Below, piece after piece: positions 52,674-62,010 of a DNA stretch of 64,000 nucleotides. The first letter of the stretch is position 1; the number at the start of each line of letters is the position of its first letter. A program made the position numbers and the translations under genes. This stretch comes from Scytonema sp045865695 (GTDB taxonomy: Bacteria; Cyanobacteriota; Cyanobacteriia; Cyanobacteriales; Nostocaceae), in the NCBI RefSeq assembly GCF_045865695.1, contig NZ_BAACAP010000255.1, positions 196,462-260,461 on the forward strand, read 5' to 3'. The notes under the pieces are model-generated. The model ran no database searches, was not told where the DNA came from, and saw only the letters and a list, made by a program, of their open reading frames with translations.

Positions 52674-53927
52674 ATGACGAAAATAGCTTATTTTCAGTGT
52701 CCAACAGGTATTTCAGGTGATATGTGCTTGGGTAGCTTGGTTAGCCTGGGCGTTCCTTTAGATTACTTGACTGAAAATCTCAACAAATTGGGAATTGAGC
52801 GCGAGTACCAAATTGAGACAGAACTCGTTCTTCGTAATGGTCAACAGGCGACTAAAGTTCATGTGAACTTAATAAATCACCATCACCACCACGACTCCCA
52901 TCACAGTCACCATCACGGACGCCACTTACCTGAAATCCGGGAGATGATTTTAAACGCTGAATTACCATCACGTGCTAAAGCGTGGAGTTTAGCTGTATTT
53001 CAACAATTGGCAGTAGCAGAAGGGCTAGTGCATGGCGTTCCTCCTGAAAAAGTCCATTTCCATGAAGTAGGTGCAATAGATGCAATTGTAGATATTGTTG
53101 GGACTTGTTTGGGACTAGATTGGCTAGGAATTGAAAGCAACGAAAAAGAATTGCCCTTACTATACTGTTCGCCCCAACCAGTAGGCGGGGGAACTGTCAA
53201 AGCGGCGCATGGTCAGATGGCAGTGCCAGTACCAGCCGTTTTGAAATTGTGGGAAATGCGCGGTTGTCCGGTGTATAGTAACGGTATTGAACGGGAATTA
53301 GTGACGCCAACAGGAGCTGCTATTGTTACGACTCTTGCAGTTGACTTTGGGTCGCCACCTCCCATGACCATCAAACAAGTAGGATTAGGATCTGGTTCTA
53401 TCAATTTACCAATACCAAATATTTTACGCTTGTGGGTTGGTGAAGCAAACATTGCCCATAGTCCAACCGTAGAAACGATCGCAATTTTGGAAACCCAAAT
53501 AGACGACTTGAACCCCCAAGCGATTGGTTACTTATTTGATACGTTGTTTGCTGCTGGTGCAGTAGATGTTTTTACCCAACCCATTGGAATGAAAAAATCC
53601 CGTCCGGGAATTTTACTAACCGCAATCTGCCATCCAGAAAATTTACCTAATTGTGAAGCGATTTTATTTCGCGAAACCACAACTTTAGGAATTCGCCGTT
53701 CTACTCAACAGCGTGCTGTTCTTTCACGAGAAATTCAACAAGTAGAGATTGAATATGGTGTAGTACGTGTTAAAGTTGCTTGGACGGGTCAAGAAAAAGA
53801 TAAAGCCATTTCTAACGTGCAACCGGAATACGAAGACTGTGCAGAATTAGCAAGAAAGCATAATGTTTCTTGGCGGGAAATTCATCGACTGGCATTAAAC
53901 CAATGGTACTTTCAACATAAAAACTAG
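52674..53927 (+). CDS. larC: Nickel pincer cofactor biosynthesis protein LarC
   Basis: LarC inserts nickel into the pincer pyridinium cofactor of lactate racemase-type enzymes. The 417-residue protein begins KIAYFQCPTGISGDMCLGSL, has a histidine-rich metal segment (about 64-83), KVHFHEVGAIDAIVDIVG, and a C-terminal part with ETQIDDLNPQAIGYLFD and FTQPIGMKKSRPG. It is complete in a single frame, whereas some bacteria encode it as two ORFs. No larA, larB or larE genes are nearby. Confidence 0.92.
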   Translation: MTKIAYFQCPTGISGDMCLGSLVSLGVPLDYLTENLNKLGIEREYQIETELVLRNGQQATKVHVNLINHHHHHDSHHSHHHGRHLPEIREMILNAELPSRAKAWSLAVFQQLAVAEGLVHGVPPEKVHFHEVGAIDAIVDIVGTCLGLDWLGIESNEKELPLLYCSPQPVGGGTVKAAHGQMAVPVPAVLKLWEMRGCPVYSNGIERELVTPTGAAIVTTLAVDFGSPPPMTIKQVGLGSGSINLPIPNILRLWVGEANIAHSPTVETIAILETQIDDLNPQAIGYLFDTLFAAGAVDVFTQPIGMKKSRPGILLTAICHPENLPNCEAILFRETTTLGIRRSTQQRAVLSREIQQVEIEYGVVRVKVAWTGQEKDKAISNVQPEYEDCAELARKHNVSWREIHRLALNQWYFQHKN

Positions 53928-53999
53928 TAGAGACACGTCATCAAAACGTGTCCCCACTGATTATTTATTAGTCACTAGTCACTGCTCGTTGGTCACTAT

Positions 54000-54593
54000 T
54001 TAGTCAACAGCGTCTCTGATAGCACTTCCTGCTTCTTCAGCCTTATTCCGAGCATTTCTACCCGCTTCACCAGCAGCATTGCTAGTATTTCCCTTTATGT
54101 TTTCAATACCTCTTTGGGTTCCTTTTATGAAGTCACTGGAGGTTTTTTGAGCTTTGTCTGCTGTTCTTTGAGCGCCTTCTTGCAGAGTATCGCCGAAATC
54201 TTTAGCGTTCTCATTCTTTTTACCAAGAATGCGACGACTAACTTCTCCTATATTGCTGGATTCGTCAATAACGTTGCGCTCAGCATTTTCTTTGAGATAT
54301 TCAGACTTTGCTTTCACATCAGCTGATTTGATCCTAGGATCGACATCGCTGTAGTTATTCATTCCACCCTCATAAGGAGACAGTTGATTGTCACCTTTTG
54401 GCACGTATACATTTGAGTTAGGTCTCGCAGACTGTTCTCCCTCAATTTGATGAGGTACTGTCCCGCTTTGATTAGGTGTTGTTGCACCTGCAGAATTGCA
54501 AGCCTGTGTTAAAAACAAGATTGCACTTGCTACAAAAGCTGTCAAGACTTTCATAGGACGTAAATTTTTCCACGCTGCGATCGCTCTTCTCAT
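54000..54593 (-). CDS. DUF6658-like secreted/lipoprotein
   Basis: A 197-residue protein with a hydrophobic N-terminal segment followed by a cysteine (VLTAFVASAILFLTQACNSAG, Cys32), consistent with a lipoprotein signal. The mature part is hydrophilic and charged, with SPYEGGMNNYSDVDPRIKSA and helical amphipathic repeats (RTADKAQKTSSDFIKGTQRG) resembling LEA or apolipoprotein-type segments. It is a tandem paralogue of the next upstream gene. Cyanobacterial relatives are grouped as DUF6658; function is unknown. Confidence 0.65.
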   Translation of the reverse strand: MRRAIAAWKNLRPMKVLTAFVASAILFLTQACNSAGATTPNQSGTVPHQIEGEQSARPNSNVYVPKGDNQLSPYEGGMNNYSDVDPRIKSADVKAKSEYLKENAERNVIDESSNIGEVSRRILGKKNENAKDFGDTLQEGAQRTADKAQKTSSDFIKGTQRGIENIKGNTSNAAGEAGRNARNKAEEAGSAIRDAVD

Positions 54594-54639
54594 AATGCTC
54601 CTCCTTACAATTTTGTACTTAAGTTCAACTCACAGTCAA

Positions 54640-55182
54640 CTATTTAGGAACTGCTGGATTTGGTCGCGCTTCTGGTCTATTTCCAGCTTCATCTGCTTTG
54701 TCTTTGATAAATCCTGAAGCATCTTGAAATGCTTTTCCAACAGTCTCTAGTCTGTCTTGAGCTCGTTCTACAACACTAGACTCTCGTTGAATTTCACCAC
54801 CTGGTTCTGGTTGTTGAAAATCTTTAGTAGATTTGATGGGCAATTCTGCTTCCTTATAAGCTCTCCCTTCTGGTGTTTCAGCACCAGGATAAAGTTTGAC
54901 TTCTTTGTTAACAGCCGTGGCAATAATTGATGGGGATTTTAGCTGTAAATCAGCGCGATCCAGTCCAGATTTGGACATCTTTGAATTTGTATATTTATCT
55001 CCACCACCCTTATATGGATTGTTTGCACCACCAGCTTGTACGGCAGGGTTTTCTGGATTTGCACCTTGAACTTTTGCATCACTGCACGCAGTGCTTACTA
55101 TCAACAATAGACCAGCCAAAAATACAGTTAAAATCTGGCGTAGCCGCAATTTGTTTAAAAAAGCTGTTAAACGGTTCACCAA
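54640..55182 (-). CDS. DUF6658 family lipoprotein
   Basis: A 180-residue paralogue of the downstream gene. The signal segment ILTVFLAGLLLIVSTACSDA has a lipobox-like cysteine at 33; the mature part has NNPYKGGGDKYTNSKMSKSG and a helical RAQDRLETVGKAFQDASGFI. It is 46 bases upstream of its paralogue on the same strand, so they form a two-gene unit, perhaps stress-related as for other amphipathic-helix envelope proteins (inference). Confidence 0.75.
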   Translation of the reverse strand: MVNRLTAFLNKLRLRQILTVFLAGLLLIVSTACSDAKVQGANPENPAVQAGGANNPYKGGGDKYTNSKMSKSGLDRADLQLKSPSIIATAVNKEVKLYPGAETPEGRAYKEAELPIKSTKDFQQPEPGGEIQRESSVVERAQDRLETVGKAFQDASGFIKDKADEAGNRPEARPNPAVPK

Positions 55183-55213
55183 TTCCTCCTTCTCACTTCA
55201 GACAGTAACAATA

Positions 55214-55426
55214 ATGCTTCAAAAAATCCCGTCACGAAATACTCTTATTCCAATGGGACTTTCAGTTTCTGCTTGGTTGTTATTTGCCGAAGATTTGCGA
55301 ATATTTAACCAACAGTTACCAAGATTACAGAGAAACTGGCGAAATGTTCCTCTAGCAAAGGTCTCATTTCTTTTATCGTTGTTTTGCTTTCTTTATCTAA
55401 CTTTAGAAGGATATAGGTTACTATAA
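55214..55426 (+). CDS. Small membrane protein, hypothetical
   Basis: A 70-residue protein from ATG 55214 with two hydrophobic stretches (MGLSVSAWLLFAEDL and KVSFLLSLFCFLYLTL). It is divergent from the DUF6658 gene, only 31 bases away. An ORF open from 55091 has extra N-terminal residues antisense to the DUF6658 gene; these are unlikely. Reality of the gene is moderate, with no family recognised. Confidence 0.4.
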   Translation: MLQKIPSRNTLIPMGLSVSAWLLFAEDLRIFNQQLPRLQRNWRNVPLAKVSFLLSLFCFLYLTLEGYRLL

Positions 55427-55641
55427 TTTTGAGAAATTTCTTCTACCTATAAAGGTATTCGCTTTAACATAATTATCTTATTCAATTTATGACATACCTG
55501 TAGGTAGGGCTATGCCCACTAAAAGACTTATGTGGTAGGCATTGCCCACCCTACAGCACTTAAAATTTCTCATGAATTATTTAGAATTACTATAGCGATC
55601 TAGGTATTTAATTATTAATTTATGTAAACGTACTACAAGAG

Positions 55642-55666
55642 CCCCGACTTCTTTAAGAAGTCGGGG
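55642..55666. repeat. Palindrome CCCCGACTTCT...AGAAGTCGGGG
   Basis: An 11-base-arm inverted repeat, sister to 49621-49651. The stretch 55427-55719 otherwise holds only a GGGCATTGCCCACC-type repeat (about 55500-55555) related to 37340-37405 and no gene. Confidence 0.7.
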
Positions 55667-55719
55667 ATGTCTCCTCAAGTATCTGTATAATTATCAAAAC
55701 TATCAGTTAAATTACGAAA

Positions 55720-56640
55720 ATGATGAAGCGAATTTTACGCTGGTTAATTCTGGGTGGAACTTTATTTTTTTTAGCAAAAGCCCTTAAGGATAACTGGCAA
55801 GGTATTGCGACTGTTCGTATTGATGCTGTGGGTTGGGCAATTCTAGCTGTTGCAACAGGTATAACATTACTAGCACATACTTGGGCAGGTTGGATTTGGG
55901 CTTGGGTTCTTCAAGATCTAAATCAACCCATACATTCTTCTCAATTTGTTCAAGTCTATTTAAAAACAAATATTGCTAAATACATACCGGGAAATGTTTG
56001 GCATTACTATGGACGAATCCTAGCTGCAAAAAATGCCAGTATTCCTCTGGAAATTGCTACTCTTAGTGTTTTATTAGAACTACCTCTTATGGCGGCTGCA
56101 GCGTTAATTATTTTTTTGCTAAACAGTCAGTTTCTACTTGGTAGTTCTACCCTGTACTTACAGATAATACAACTTTTTTGCCTGCTAGGAGTCCTTGGCG
56201 GACTTCATCCAAAATTTTTAAATTTTGGAATGACAATCGTGCAACGCTTGAAGGTCAAAAAATCAGATCCTACTTCCAACTCAACTTTCACAATTTCACA
56301 TTACCCGTTACGACCTTTGTTAGGAGAACTAGGTTTTGTCTTTTTGCGTGCTTTTGGTTTTGTTTTAACTCTATTTGCCTTGAGTCCTTTAAACTGGAAT
56401 CATTTACCTCTGTTGGTTGGAGCTTTTAGCTTTTCTTGGTTGCTGGGATTTATTGTTCCTGGTGCGCCCGGTGGCTTGGGAGTGTTTGAAGCAACTGCGA
56501 TCGCACTCTTACAATCTCATTTTCCCACAGTTTTAGTTATTAGTGCTGTCGGTCTTTATCGTCTTATTAGTATTTTTGCCGAAACTACAGGAGCTATCTT
56601 AACATGGTTTGATGAACGTTTTTTCAGTCTTAAGCCCTAA
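55720..56640 (+). CDS. Flippase-like membrane protein (UPF0104/LPG synthase TM family)
   Basis: A 306-residue polytopic protein with about eight hydrophobic segments. Motifs of the lysylphosphatidylglycerol synthase transmembrane/UPF0104 family are present: NIAKYIPGNVWHYYGRILAA (79-98) and FIVPGAPGGLGVFEATAIAL (about 247-266). Relatives move or modify lipids or are linked to glycosyltransferases. Here it is alone and convergent with a hypothetical gene whose end is one base away. Confidence 0.82.
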   Translation: MMKRILRWLILGGTLFFLAKALKDNWQGIATVRIDAVGWAILAVATGITLLAHTWAGWIWAWVLQDLNQPIHSSQFVQVYLKTNIAKYIPGNVWHYYGRILAAKNASIPLEIATLSVLLELPLMAAAALIIFLLNSQFLLGSSTLYLQIIQLFCLLGVLGGLHPKFLNFGMTIVQRLKVKKSDPTSNSTFTISHYPLRPLLGELGFVFLRAFGFVLTLFALSPLNWNHLPLLVGAFSFSWLLGFIVPGAPGGLGVFEATAIALLQSHFPTVLVISAVGLYRLISIFAETTGAILTWFDERFFSLKP

Positions 56641-56641
56641 T

Positions 56642-57979
56642 TTAAATAGTTTTATTTTTTAACTGTGAAAAAATATGATAATCATCTAGATTTAACTGTG
56701 GTTCGGCAAGCGGCTTATCTTCTTTTATTTTAATTAAATTATATTCAACATTTTCTGCATAAATTGCAAAAGTGATATTAAAAATTTCAATAAAATGAAT
56801 TAACCACTTACATTCGTCTTCTGGATATTTATTGTAATAACGAATCAAGTAAGCTATACGACTTTCCAAATGAATTCGCGAGTTTCTAGAAACTAGAATA
56901 ATTTTCAGCAGTACAATAACTAATGTTAGTGGATGACCTTGAGATAATAATAAAATAAATAATGATGAGGGTTCTTTTCCATTTTCTGTTGTCAAATAAT
57001 CAATGACTTTATTACAAGTTCTTAACACTAAATCCTTATTAATTATTTCTTCATGACATTCTGCTTTCCAAGAATATAGTTTCTCTAATAATTGCGTTTT
57101 TAACATTTCAACAAAATTCTGTTGTTGAACTGAAAAAATTAAGTACTTTTGCAAACTATTCTTAAATTCTTCAAAAGTTTGGTTTTGAGTTTGTTGAATA
57201 AATATATTAGCAATATTTTCATAACTAAATGTACCTTTCTTAACAACAATAGCTTTAATTAAATGTATAACATTATCTCCTAAAATACTGGGATTTTTAT
57301 ATCGATTAGTGCTTGAAGTAGAAGATTGAGAACGAGCAATATACATTGCCAATTCAAACTTAAATTTGTCTTTTAATTGTCTAGATAGTTTTATAGCAGC
57401 TTCTTGTTGTTCTTTAGGATTGGTAATATCCAAAGATTGGGCTACTAATAGATAAGAAGAGTAACGATTAATCCAATTTGATTTGGACTGTTCGTCAATA
57501 TTTTTGACAGCAAATAATTGAATATGTTGATATTCTTCACTATCAATAAAGTCTGCTATCCACTTAGCATAAAGACTCCTTTTTGTAAATTGCTCGTGTT
57601 TAAAATCTTTATAAATAGAAAACAAATTAACCAATTCTTGAATGTATTTATGTTTTCTGTTACTTTCCCAGTTATTAATCAAAATATAGCAACAGCGCTT
57701 AAGTGTATGAAGAAACTCCTGCTCTTCATCCTTGGAAAAGAGTTCATAGATTCCTGTGATTGAATCAGAATTAACAGCCTCAAAAAATCCTAGGAATAAG
57801 CGATTAAATTCTAGCAAAACATCTTCAGGTTCCCAGGTTTTGACAATTTCAATAAAATAGTTATATATTTTTTCTTGTGCAATATCTAAATCCAGACGTT
57901 TATTTTCAGAGTCAAAAGTATATTGATTGCTCTGACTACTCGTTAAGCTGTTAGCGGTCATGGTATTTTTTAAGACCAA
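56642..57979 (-). CDS. Large hypothetical cyanobacterial protein
   Basis: A 445-residue soluble, helix-rich protein, AT-rich in codon use compared with its neighbours. Segments include WEPEDVLLEFNRLFLGFFEA, LFSIYKDFKHEQFTKRSLYA and SSLFILLLSQGHPLTLVIVL. Nothing identifies a catalytic site. It could be a scaffold or regulatory protein. Its stop lies one base from that of the convergent flippase gene. The in-frame ATG six codons in is an alternative start. Confidence 0.6.
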   Translation of the reverse strand: MVLKNTMTANSLTSSQSNQYTFDSENKRLDLDIAQEKIYNYFIEIVKTWEPEDVLLEFNRLFLGFFEAVNSDSITGIYELFSKDEEQEFLHTLKRCCYILINNWESNRKHKYIQELVNLFSIYKDFKHEQFTKRSLYAKWIADFIDSEEYQHIQLFAVKNIDEQSKSNWINRYSSYLLVAQSLDITNPKEQQEAAIKLSRQLKDKFKFELAMYIARSQSSTSSTNRYKNPSILGDNVIHLIKAIVVKKGTFSYENIANIFIQQTQNQTFEEFKNSLQKYLIFSVQQQNFVEMLKTQLLEKLYSWKAECHEEIINKDLVLRTCNKVIDYLTTENGKEPSSLFILLLSQGHPLTLVIVLLKIILVSRNSRIHLESRIAYLIRYYNKYPEDECKWLIHFIEIFNITFAIYAENVEYNLIKIKEDKPLAEPQLNLDDYHIFSQLKNKTI

Positions 57980-58351
57980 AGAATACCCAGTTCATATTCT
58001 TATCAGCTTAACTTGACATACCAGCCGTATCAATCATTTCTTGAAAAGTTCAGTATTTCTTTAAAAGAAGTTTGAGAAAGCCTTATAATTACCGAGATAT
58101 TTACACCAAACCTTTATCAAATATCATAGAAAATACAGGAAATAATACTGTATTTTATGATACCTTATCTTAACCTTCCCCTTGACAAGGACCTCCGGTG
58201 TATACAAGTTTGAAATAACTTACAAAGCAAGGTTTTAGAGCTTTTTTACCCCACCCTAACCCTCCCCGATGGATTGGGGAGGGAACTGGAAACCCAATTA
58301 CCCCCCTTTCCAAGGGGGGTAAATCTAACTTGTGTTTACACCGTTAATTAA
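57980..58351. other. Intergenic region with CCCCACCCTAACCC repeat
   Basis: No gene. About 58248-58325 contains a C-rich repeat (ACCCCACCCTAACCCTCCCC, then TTACCCCCCTTTCCAAGGGG), related to sequences at about 16044 and 49715. Confidence 0.4.
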
Positions 58352-58743
58352 TGGGGGTGGAGGGACTTGAACCCACACGACCTTTTACGGTCAACGGATT
58401 TTCATTCTCCTGTAGCTTTCACTACTGCCTTACACTTCTACAGAACACCAAGGCTTTGAGAATTGGACCCTCCCTTTACCCTCGACTTTACGTTAGGGTA
58501 GCTCCCGTCGGGCCTCTGCACCTTCCTAGTTAATTATCTGTCATTGTTGTTTGTCCTTTGTTCTTAGTAATTAACCGAAGGACAAGTCAAAAATGACTTC
58601 TAACCATCTTGGCTTGGCTCAGGATTGCCATGTCTGTTAAACAGATTTAGGTTTCCCTGAGTTTGAGAGCAGTCACTTGAAAGATTTCTCTATCAAGGCT
58701 CAGTTTTCTAAGTCCGTAGCGTCTACCATTCCGCCACACCCCC
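58352..58743 (-). tRNA. tRNA-Leu(UAA), split by a group I intron
   Basis: The 5-prime exon (58743-58710, 34 nt, GGGGGTGTGGCGGAATGG...) and 3-prime exon (58402-58352, 51 nt, starting AAAATCCG) assemble into an 85-nt leucine tRNA with a long variable arm. The acceptor stem GGGGGTG pairs with CACCCCC. The anticodon UAA is interrupted after its first base, the conserved position of this intron. CCA is not encoded. Confidence 0.97.
58403..58709 (-). ncRNA. Group I intron of tRNA-Leu(UAA)
   Basis: A 307-nt self-splicing intron. It starts AGAAAACTGAGCCTTG and ends in G (GGAGAATG) before the 3-prime exon, as the final-G rule requires. The expected core pieces occur, for example GACTGCTCTCAAACTCAGGG. 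There is no ORF. A stretch near 58535-58590 carries TTTGTCC/AAGGACAA repeats that form a long stem, the repeat-rich P6b region known to vary in Nostocales. Confidence 0.9.
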
Positions 58744-58885
58744 AGATTGAATCTAGGTTTTGCTGATGAGGTTGACTTTTACTCACCTCAATCCACACTT
58801 GGACGATTATAGCAAAAGAAATCAGTTTTTGGCTGACGTTCTTTATTTATTTCACCACTAATTTTGTCATTTGTCCAGTTAAAGT

Positions 58886-58930
58886 TGGTCACTGGTCACT
58901 GGTCACTGGTCACTGGTCACTGGTCACTGT
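58886..58930. repeat. GGTCACT heptamer array
   Basis: Six GGTCACT units upstream of ndhL, between divergent tRNA-Leu and ndhL. Confidence 0.9.
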
Positions 58931-59018
58931 TCGCTGCCCCCTTGTCCGCCTTGTCCTCAATTCCTTATTATGGAAAATAGATGCACCAATAGGTCTTTTT
59001 TACCGAGAGCTAAGAATT

Positions 59019-59231
59019 ATGGTTGTAGCGCTACTGTATTTGGTTTTGGCAGGAGCTTATTTACTCGTCGTACCAGCAGCTGTCCTGCTGTACTTAAAAT
59101 TCCGGTGGTATGTAGCTAGCTCTGTGGAACGTACTTTCATGTACTTTCTAGTATTTTTGTTCTTCCCAGGTTTACTGCTTCTGTCACCTGTTATCAACTA
59201 TCGACCTCAACCACGAAAAATTCAAGTTTAG
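59019..59231 (+). CDS. ndhL: NAD(P)H-quinone oxidoreductase subunit L
   Basis: NdhL is a small membrane subunit of the photosynthetic NDH-1 complex, needed for cyclic electron flow and inorganic carbon uptake. The 70-residue protein has two membrane helices (LLYLVLAGAYLLVVPAAVLL and TFMYFLVFLFFPGLLLLSPV) and the family end NYRPQPRKIQV. It heads the ndhL-DUF3007-trpA cluster, an arrangement I recall from many cyanobacteria. Confidence 0.92.
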   Translation: MVVALLYLVLAGAYLLVVPAAVLLYLKFRWYVASSVERTFMYFLVFLFFPGLLLLSPVINYRPQPRKIQV

Positions 59232-59358
59232 GCTCTGTACTTTAGTAGACCAGGAAACGCTATAAAAGTATGAAGGGTAAAGTATGAGGTCTGGACATAT
59301 ACTTGTGCAGACAAACATTTCGTACTTCATCCTTGATACTTCATTCTTGAAACTTCTC

Positions 59359-59670
59359 ATGCGACGCATTGACGCTATTGGAATAGGTTTTGGCATTTTT
59401 ATACTAAGTGGCTTGGTGTATCTGTCACTACAGCTAGCGGGTTTAGATGGCGCACAAGCTGGTATTTGGACGCAAGCCGTGCTGTTTGCTGGATTGATTC
59501 TCTGGTTGCTAACCTATTTGTTCCGTGCAGTAGGCAAAAAAATGACTTACCACACGCAACGCCAACAGTATGAAGACGCCTTTTTCCAAAAGCGCTTGGA
59601 AGAACTTTCTCCTGAAGAATTAGCCAAAATTCAAGCTGAAATCGAACGAGAAGAACAATCTCAAGTTTAA
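59359..59670 (+). CDS. DUF3007 family protein
   Basis: A 103-residue cyanobacterial and plastid-related protein with two membrane segments (GIGFGIFILSGLVYLSLQLA and GIWTQAVLFAGLILWLLTYL) and a charged C-terminal helix (KRLEELSPEELAKIQAEIER). The start is ATG 59359 (MRRIDAIGIG); a frame open to 59284 adds an improbable leader. It is co-linear with ndhL and trpA. Confidence 0.88.
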   Translation: MRRIDAIGIGFGIFILSGLVYLSLQLAGLDGAQAGIWTQAVLFAGLILWLLTYLFRAVGKKMTYHTQRQQYEDAFFQKRLEELSPEELAKIQAEIEREEQSQV

Positions 59671-59747
59671 ATTTGTTCTTCCTTTGTTATTTGTCCTTTG
59701 TCTTTAGGTATATTGTCAAAGGACAACTGACAAATGATAAATGACAA

Positions 59748-60548
59748 ATGACACCTATTTCTAATCGCTTTAAAAATCTTGCAAGTCAGTCCCAATGCGC
59801 TCTGATTCCATTTATCACAGCTGGCGATCCGAATTTAGAAACAACGGCAGAAGCGTTGAGGATTCTGGATCGCAATGGAGCAGACATTATTGAATTGGGT
59901 GTTCCTTACTCCGATCCTCTAGCAGATGGACCCATTATTCAAGCCGCAGCAACTCGCGCTTTACAACAAAACATAACTTTGGATAAAGTGCTGGAAATGT
60001 TACAAAACGTAACTCCAGATTTACAAGCCCCTATTATTTTGTTTAATTATTACAACCCAATTCTCAATCGTGGAATTGAAAAATTTTTTAAAGATATAGC
60101 AGCATCTGGGGTAGCAGGCTTGGTTGTACCAGATTTACCGTTGGAAGAGTCATCTAATTTACTGAAAATAGCTTCTGAAAAAGATATTGACGTTATTTTG
60201 CTGGTTGCTCCAACGAGTTCTTCCGAACGTATAGAAGCCATTGCTCGCTCATCCCTTGGGTTTATTTATTTGGTTAGCGTAACAGGCGTTACAGGAATGC
60301 GACGCACGCTGGAAGTCCGAGTCTCAGATTTACTACAACAGATTCGTAGCGTTACTGACAAACCTATTGGTGTCGGTTTTGGCATTTCGCAACCAGAACA
60401 AGCCAAACAAGTAAAAGAATGGGGAGCCGATGCTGTCATAGTTGGTAGTGCTTTTGTCAAACGTTTGGCAGAAGGAACTTCACAGCAAGGACTGACTGCC
60501 ATTGCCGAGTTTTGTCAAAGTCTCAAGACAGCAATTACTACATCTTGA
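59748..60548 (+). CDS. trpA: Tryptophan synthase alpha chain
   Basis: TrpA cleaves indole-3-glycerol phosphate to indole and glyceraldehyde 3-phosphate and channels indole to TrpB. The 266-residue TIM barrel has catalytic E49 (IIELGVPYSDPLADGP) and D60, VVPDLPLEES, FIYLVSVTGVTG and VGFGISQPEQAK. All key residues are present. trpB is not in the window, as usual in cyanobacteria. Confidence 0.96.
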   Translation: MTPISNRFKNLASQSQCALIPFITAGDPNLETTAEALRILDRNGADIIELGVPYSDPLADGPIIQAAATRALQQNITLDKVLEMLQNVTPDLQAPIILFNYYNPILNRGIEKFFKDIAASGVAGLVVPDLPLEESSNLLKIASEKDIDVILLVAPTSSSERIEAIARSSLGFIYLVSVTGVTGMRRTLEVRVSDLLQQIRSVTDKPIGVGFGISQPEQAKQVKEWGADAVIVGSAFVKRLAEGTSQQGLTAIAEFCQSLKTAITTS

Positions 60549-60793
60549 CTAAGCATGGTTACTTAATTTTTTTATGTAAAAAATGCGAGCTTTTTTTCCC
60601 TTTTGTTGGTAGACAATTTAACAGATATCGTCTTGAATATAAAAAGCGTATATGTAGCGGTAAAAAACAAAATCATACCGCAAAATAGGGTAAAGGGCTG
60701 TATGTAAAATTCAGTAGGATATATATCTTATGAGTGTGAGAGAGCGTCAGTCAACGACAGTAGTTGTTTCGTTGCAAATTAAGGGAGAGGGCG

Positions 60794-61441
60794 ATGAGTG
60801 AGAGTATGGCATTTATCGGCGGAGTTGCCGTAGCTGGGTTGGCAGCTCTTTTGCTACTCAAAGGCTCAGCAAATCCCATCCAGTCGGGCTTCAGTGTAAC
60901 TCCACAGATGCCACCAACAACTGTAGTAGCACCACCAGTGATGGCTCCATCTGCTACGTATCCCAATCCAACATATCCCAATCCAACCCCGATAAACCCT
61001 AATACTGAAGAATTGCGGGTACAGATGGAACGGATGAAGATGGAAAACGCCCAACTCCAGAAGGAAAATGTAGACCTCAAACAACAAAATCAACAACTTC
61101 AGGGACAAATCCAACAAACCCTGGCTCAGTGGAGTGCTCAGCAGCAAAATCAAGCACAAGCAGCACAGCAAGCAGCATTGCAGCAATCACAAAATCCTTG
61201 GTGGTCGTCAGGTATTGTTTGGGCTGTAGGTGGTATGGCTTTAACTGTTGGTGGTGGCGTTGTCGTCGCTGGGATAAACGCTTTGTTTTCACAAAAGCCC
61301 CGTCCTGCCCGCACCGTACAAGTCATTCATCCTTATAATGGTCCTACGCCACCACTTGCGCCTGTACGTCGTCCCGAGTTTTTACCACCTCGCAGCGATG
61401 TTAGACGAGTCGAAACACATGATTACGATGACACGTATTAG
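60794..61441 (+). CDS. Membrane-anchored coiled-coil protein, hypothetical
   Basis: A 215-residue protein starting at ATG 60794 after AAGGGAGAGG. Order: an N-terminal membrane helix (FIGGVAVAGLAALLLL), a proline-rich linker (about 30-75), a Gln-rich coiled coil (LRVQMERMKMENAQLQKENV to about 125), a second hydrophobic segment (GIVWAVGGMALTVGGGVVVA) and a proline/arginine-rich tail. It may be a membrane scaffold. The family is not recognised. Confidence 0.65.
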   Translation: MSESMAFIGGVAVAGLAALLLLKGSANPIQSGFSVTPQMPPTTVVAPPVMAPSATYPNPTYPNPTPINPNTEELRVQMERMKMENAQLQKENVDLKQQNQQLQGQIQQTLAQWSAQQQNQAQAAQQAALQQSQNPWWSSGIVWAVGGMALTVGGGVVVAGINALFSQKPRPARTVQVIHPYNGPTPPLAPVRRPEFLPPRSDVRRVETHDYDDTY

Positions 61442-61632
61442 TTAAACGGCATTAGGTTGTTAGTCCACATTATTTTAAGCTGCTGACTTTCAGCGCATAT
61501 TTTAACATACCATAAATTCTGGGCGCAAAATCCTTGACTGCGCTCGAAATTTCCATTTTACACATAAATAGACTATTCATATTATCAGACGAGCGGACAT
61601 ATCTTATTCAAACATAGACTTACTTACCGATC

Positions 61633-61727
61633 GCTGGTCACTGGTCACTGGTCACTGGTCACTGGTCAGTGGTCACTGGTCACTGGTCACTGGTCACTGG
61701 TCACTGGTCACTGGTCATTGGTCACTA
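61633..61727. repeat. GGTCACT heptamer array (about thirteen units)
   Basis: The longest GTGACCA-type array in the window, with two variant units (GGTCAGT, GGTCATT). It lies in the 1.3-kb gene-free stretch 61442-62774. Confidence 0.95.
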
Positions 61728-62010
61728 TGTAATAAAAACAGCAAATGTATGCTAAATCTCTTTTAAACTTCATAAAGAGATAATTTTTATACGTAAATTT
61801 TGAGATAAATTGTTATCTATCTAAATTGTTTGTGAGATACTTCTAGATGATAATGCTTTTACGTAATACCTAGTCAAAAATAAAGATTCAATAAAGCAAG
61901 CTGGTGCATTGTTTACAGTTTACTGTATTATTCTTCTAAAACGTATTTGTTCAAAGCCAATTCTGATGATGCTTTAATCTGTGGATTGGGTATAGCTTGG
62001 GCTTTCCCTA

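Noticed and set aside
58351..58533. Plus-strand 60-residue ORF
   Set aside because: It is antisense to the tRNA-Leu exon and group I intron.
60751..61338. Several ORFs overlapping the coiled-coil protein gene
   Set aside because: They are frame shadows of a low-complexity gene with a clear ribosome-binding site and start.
61633..61727. Regularly spaced repeats suggestive of a CRISPR array
   Set aside because: The units are 7-bp tandem repeats without unique spacers, and there are no cas genes; they are STRR-type arrays.
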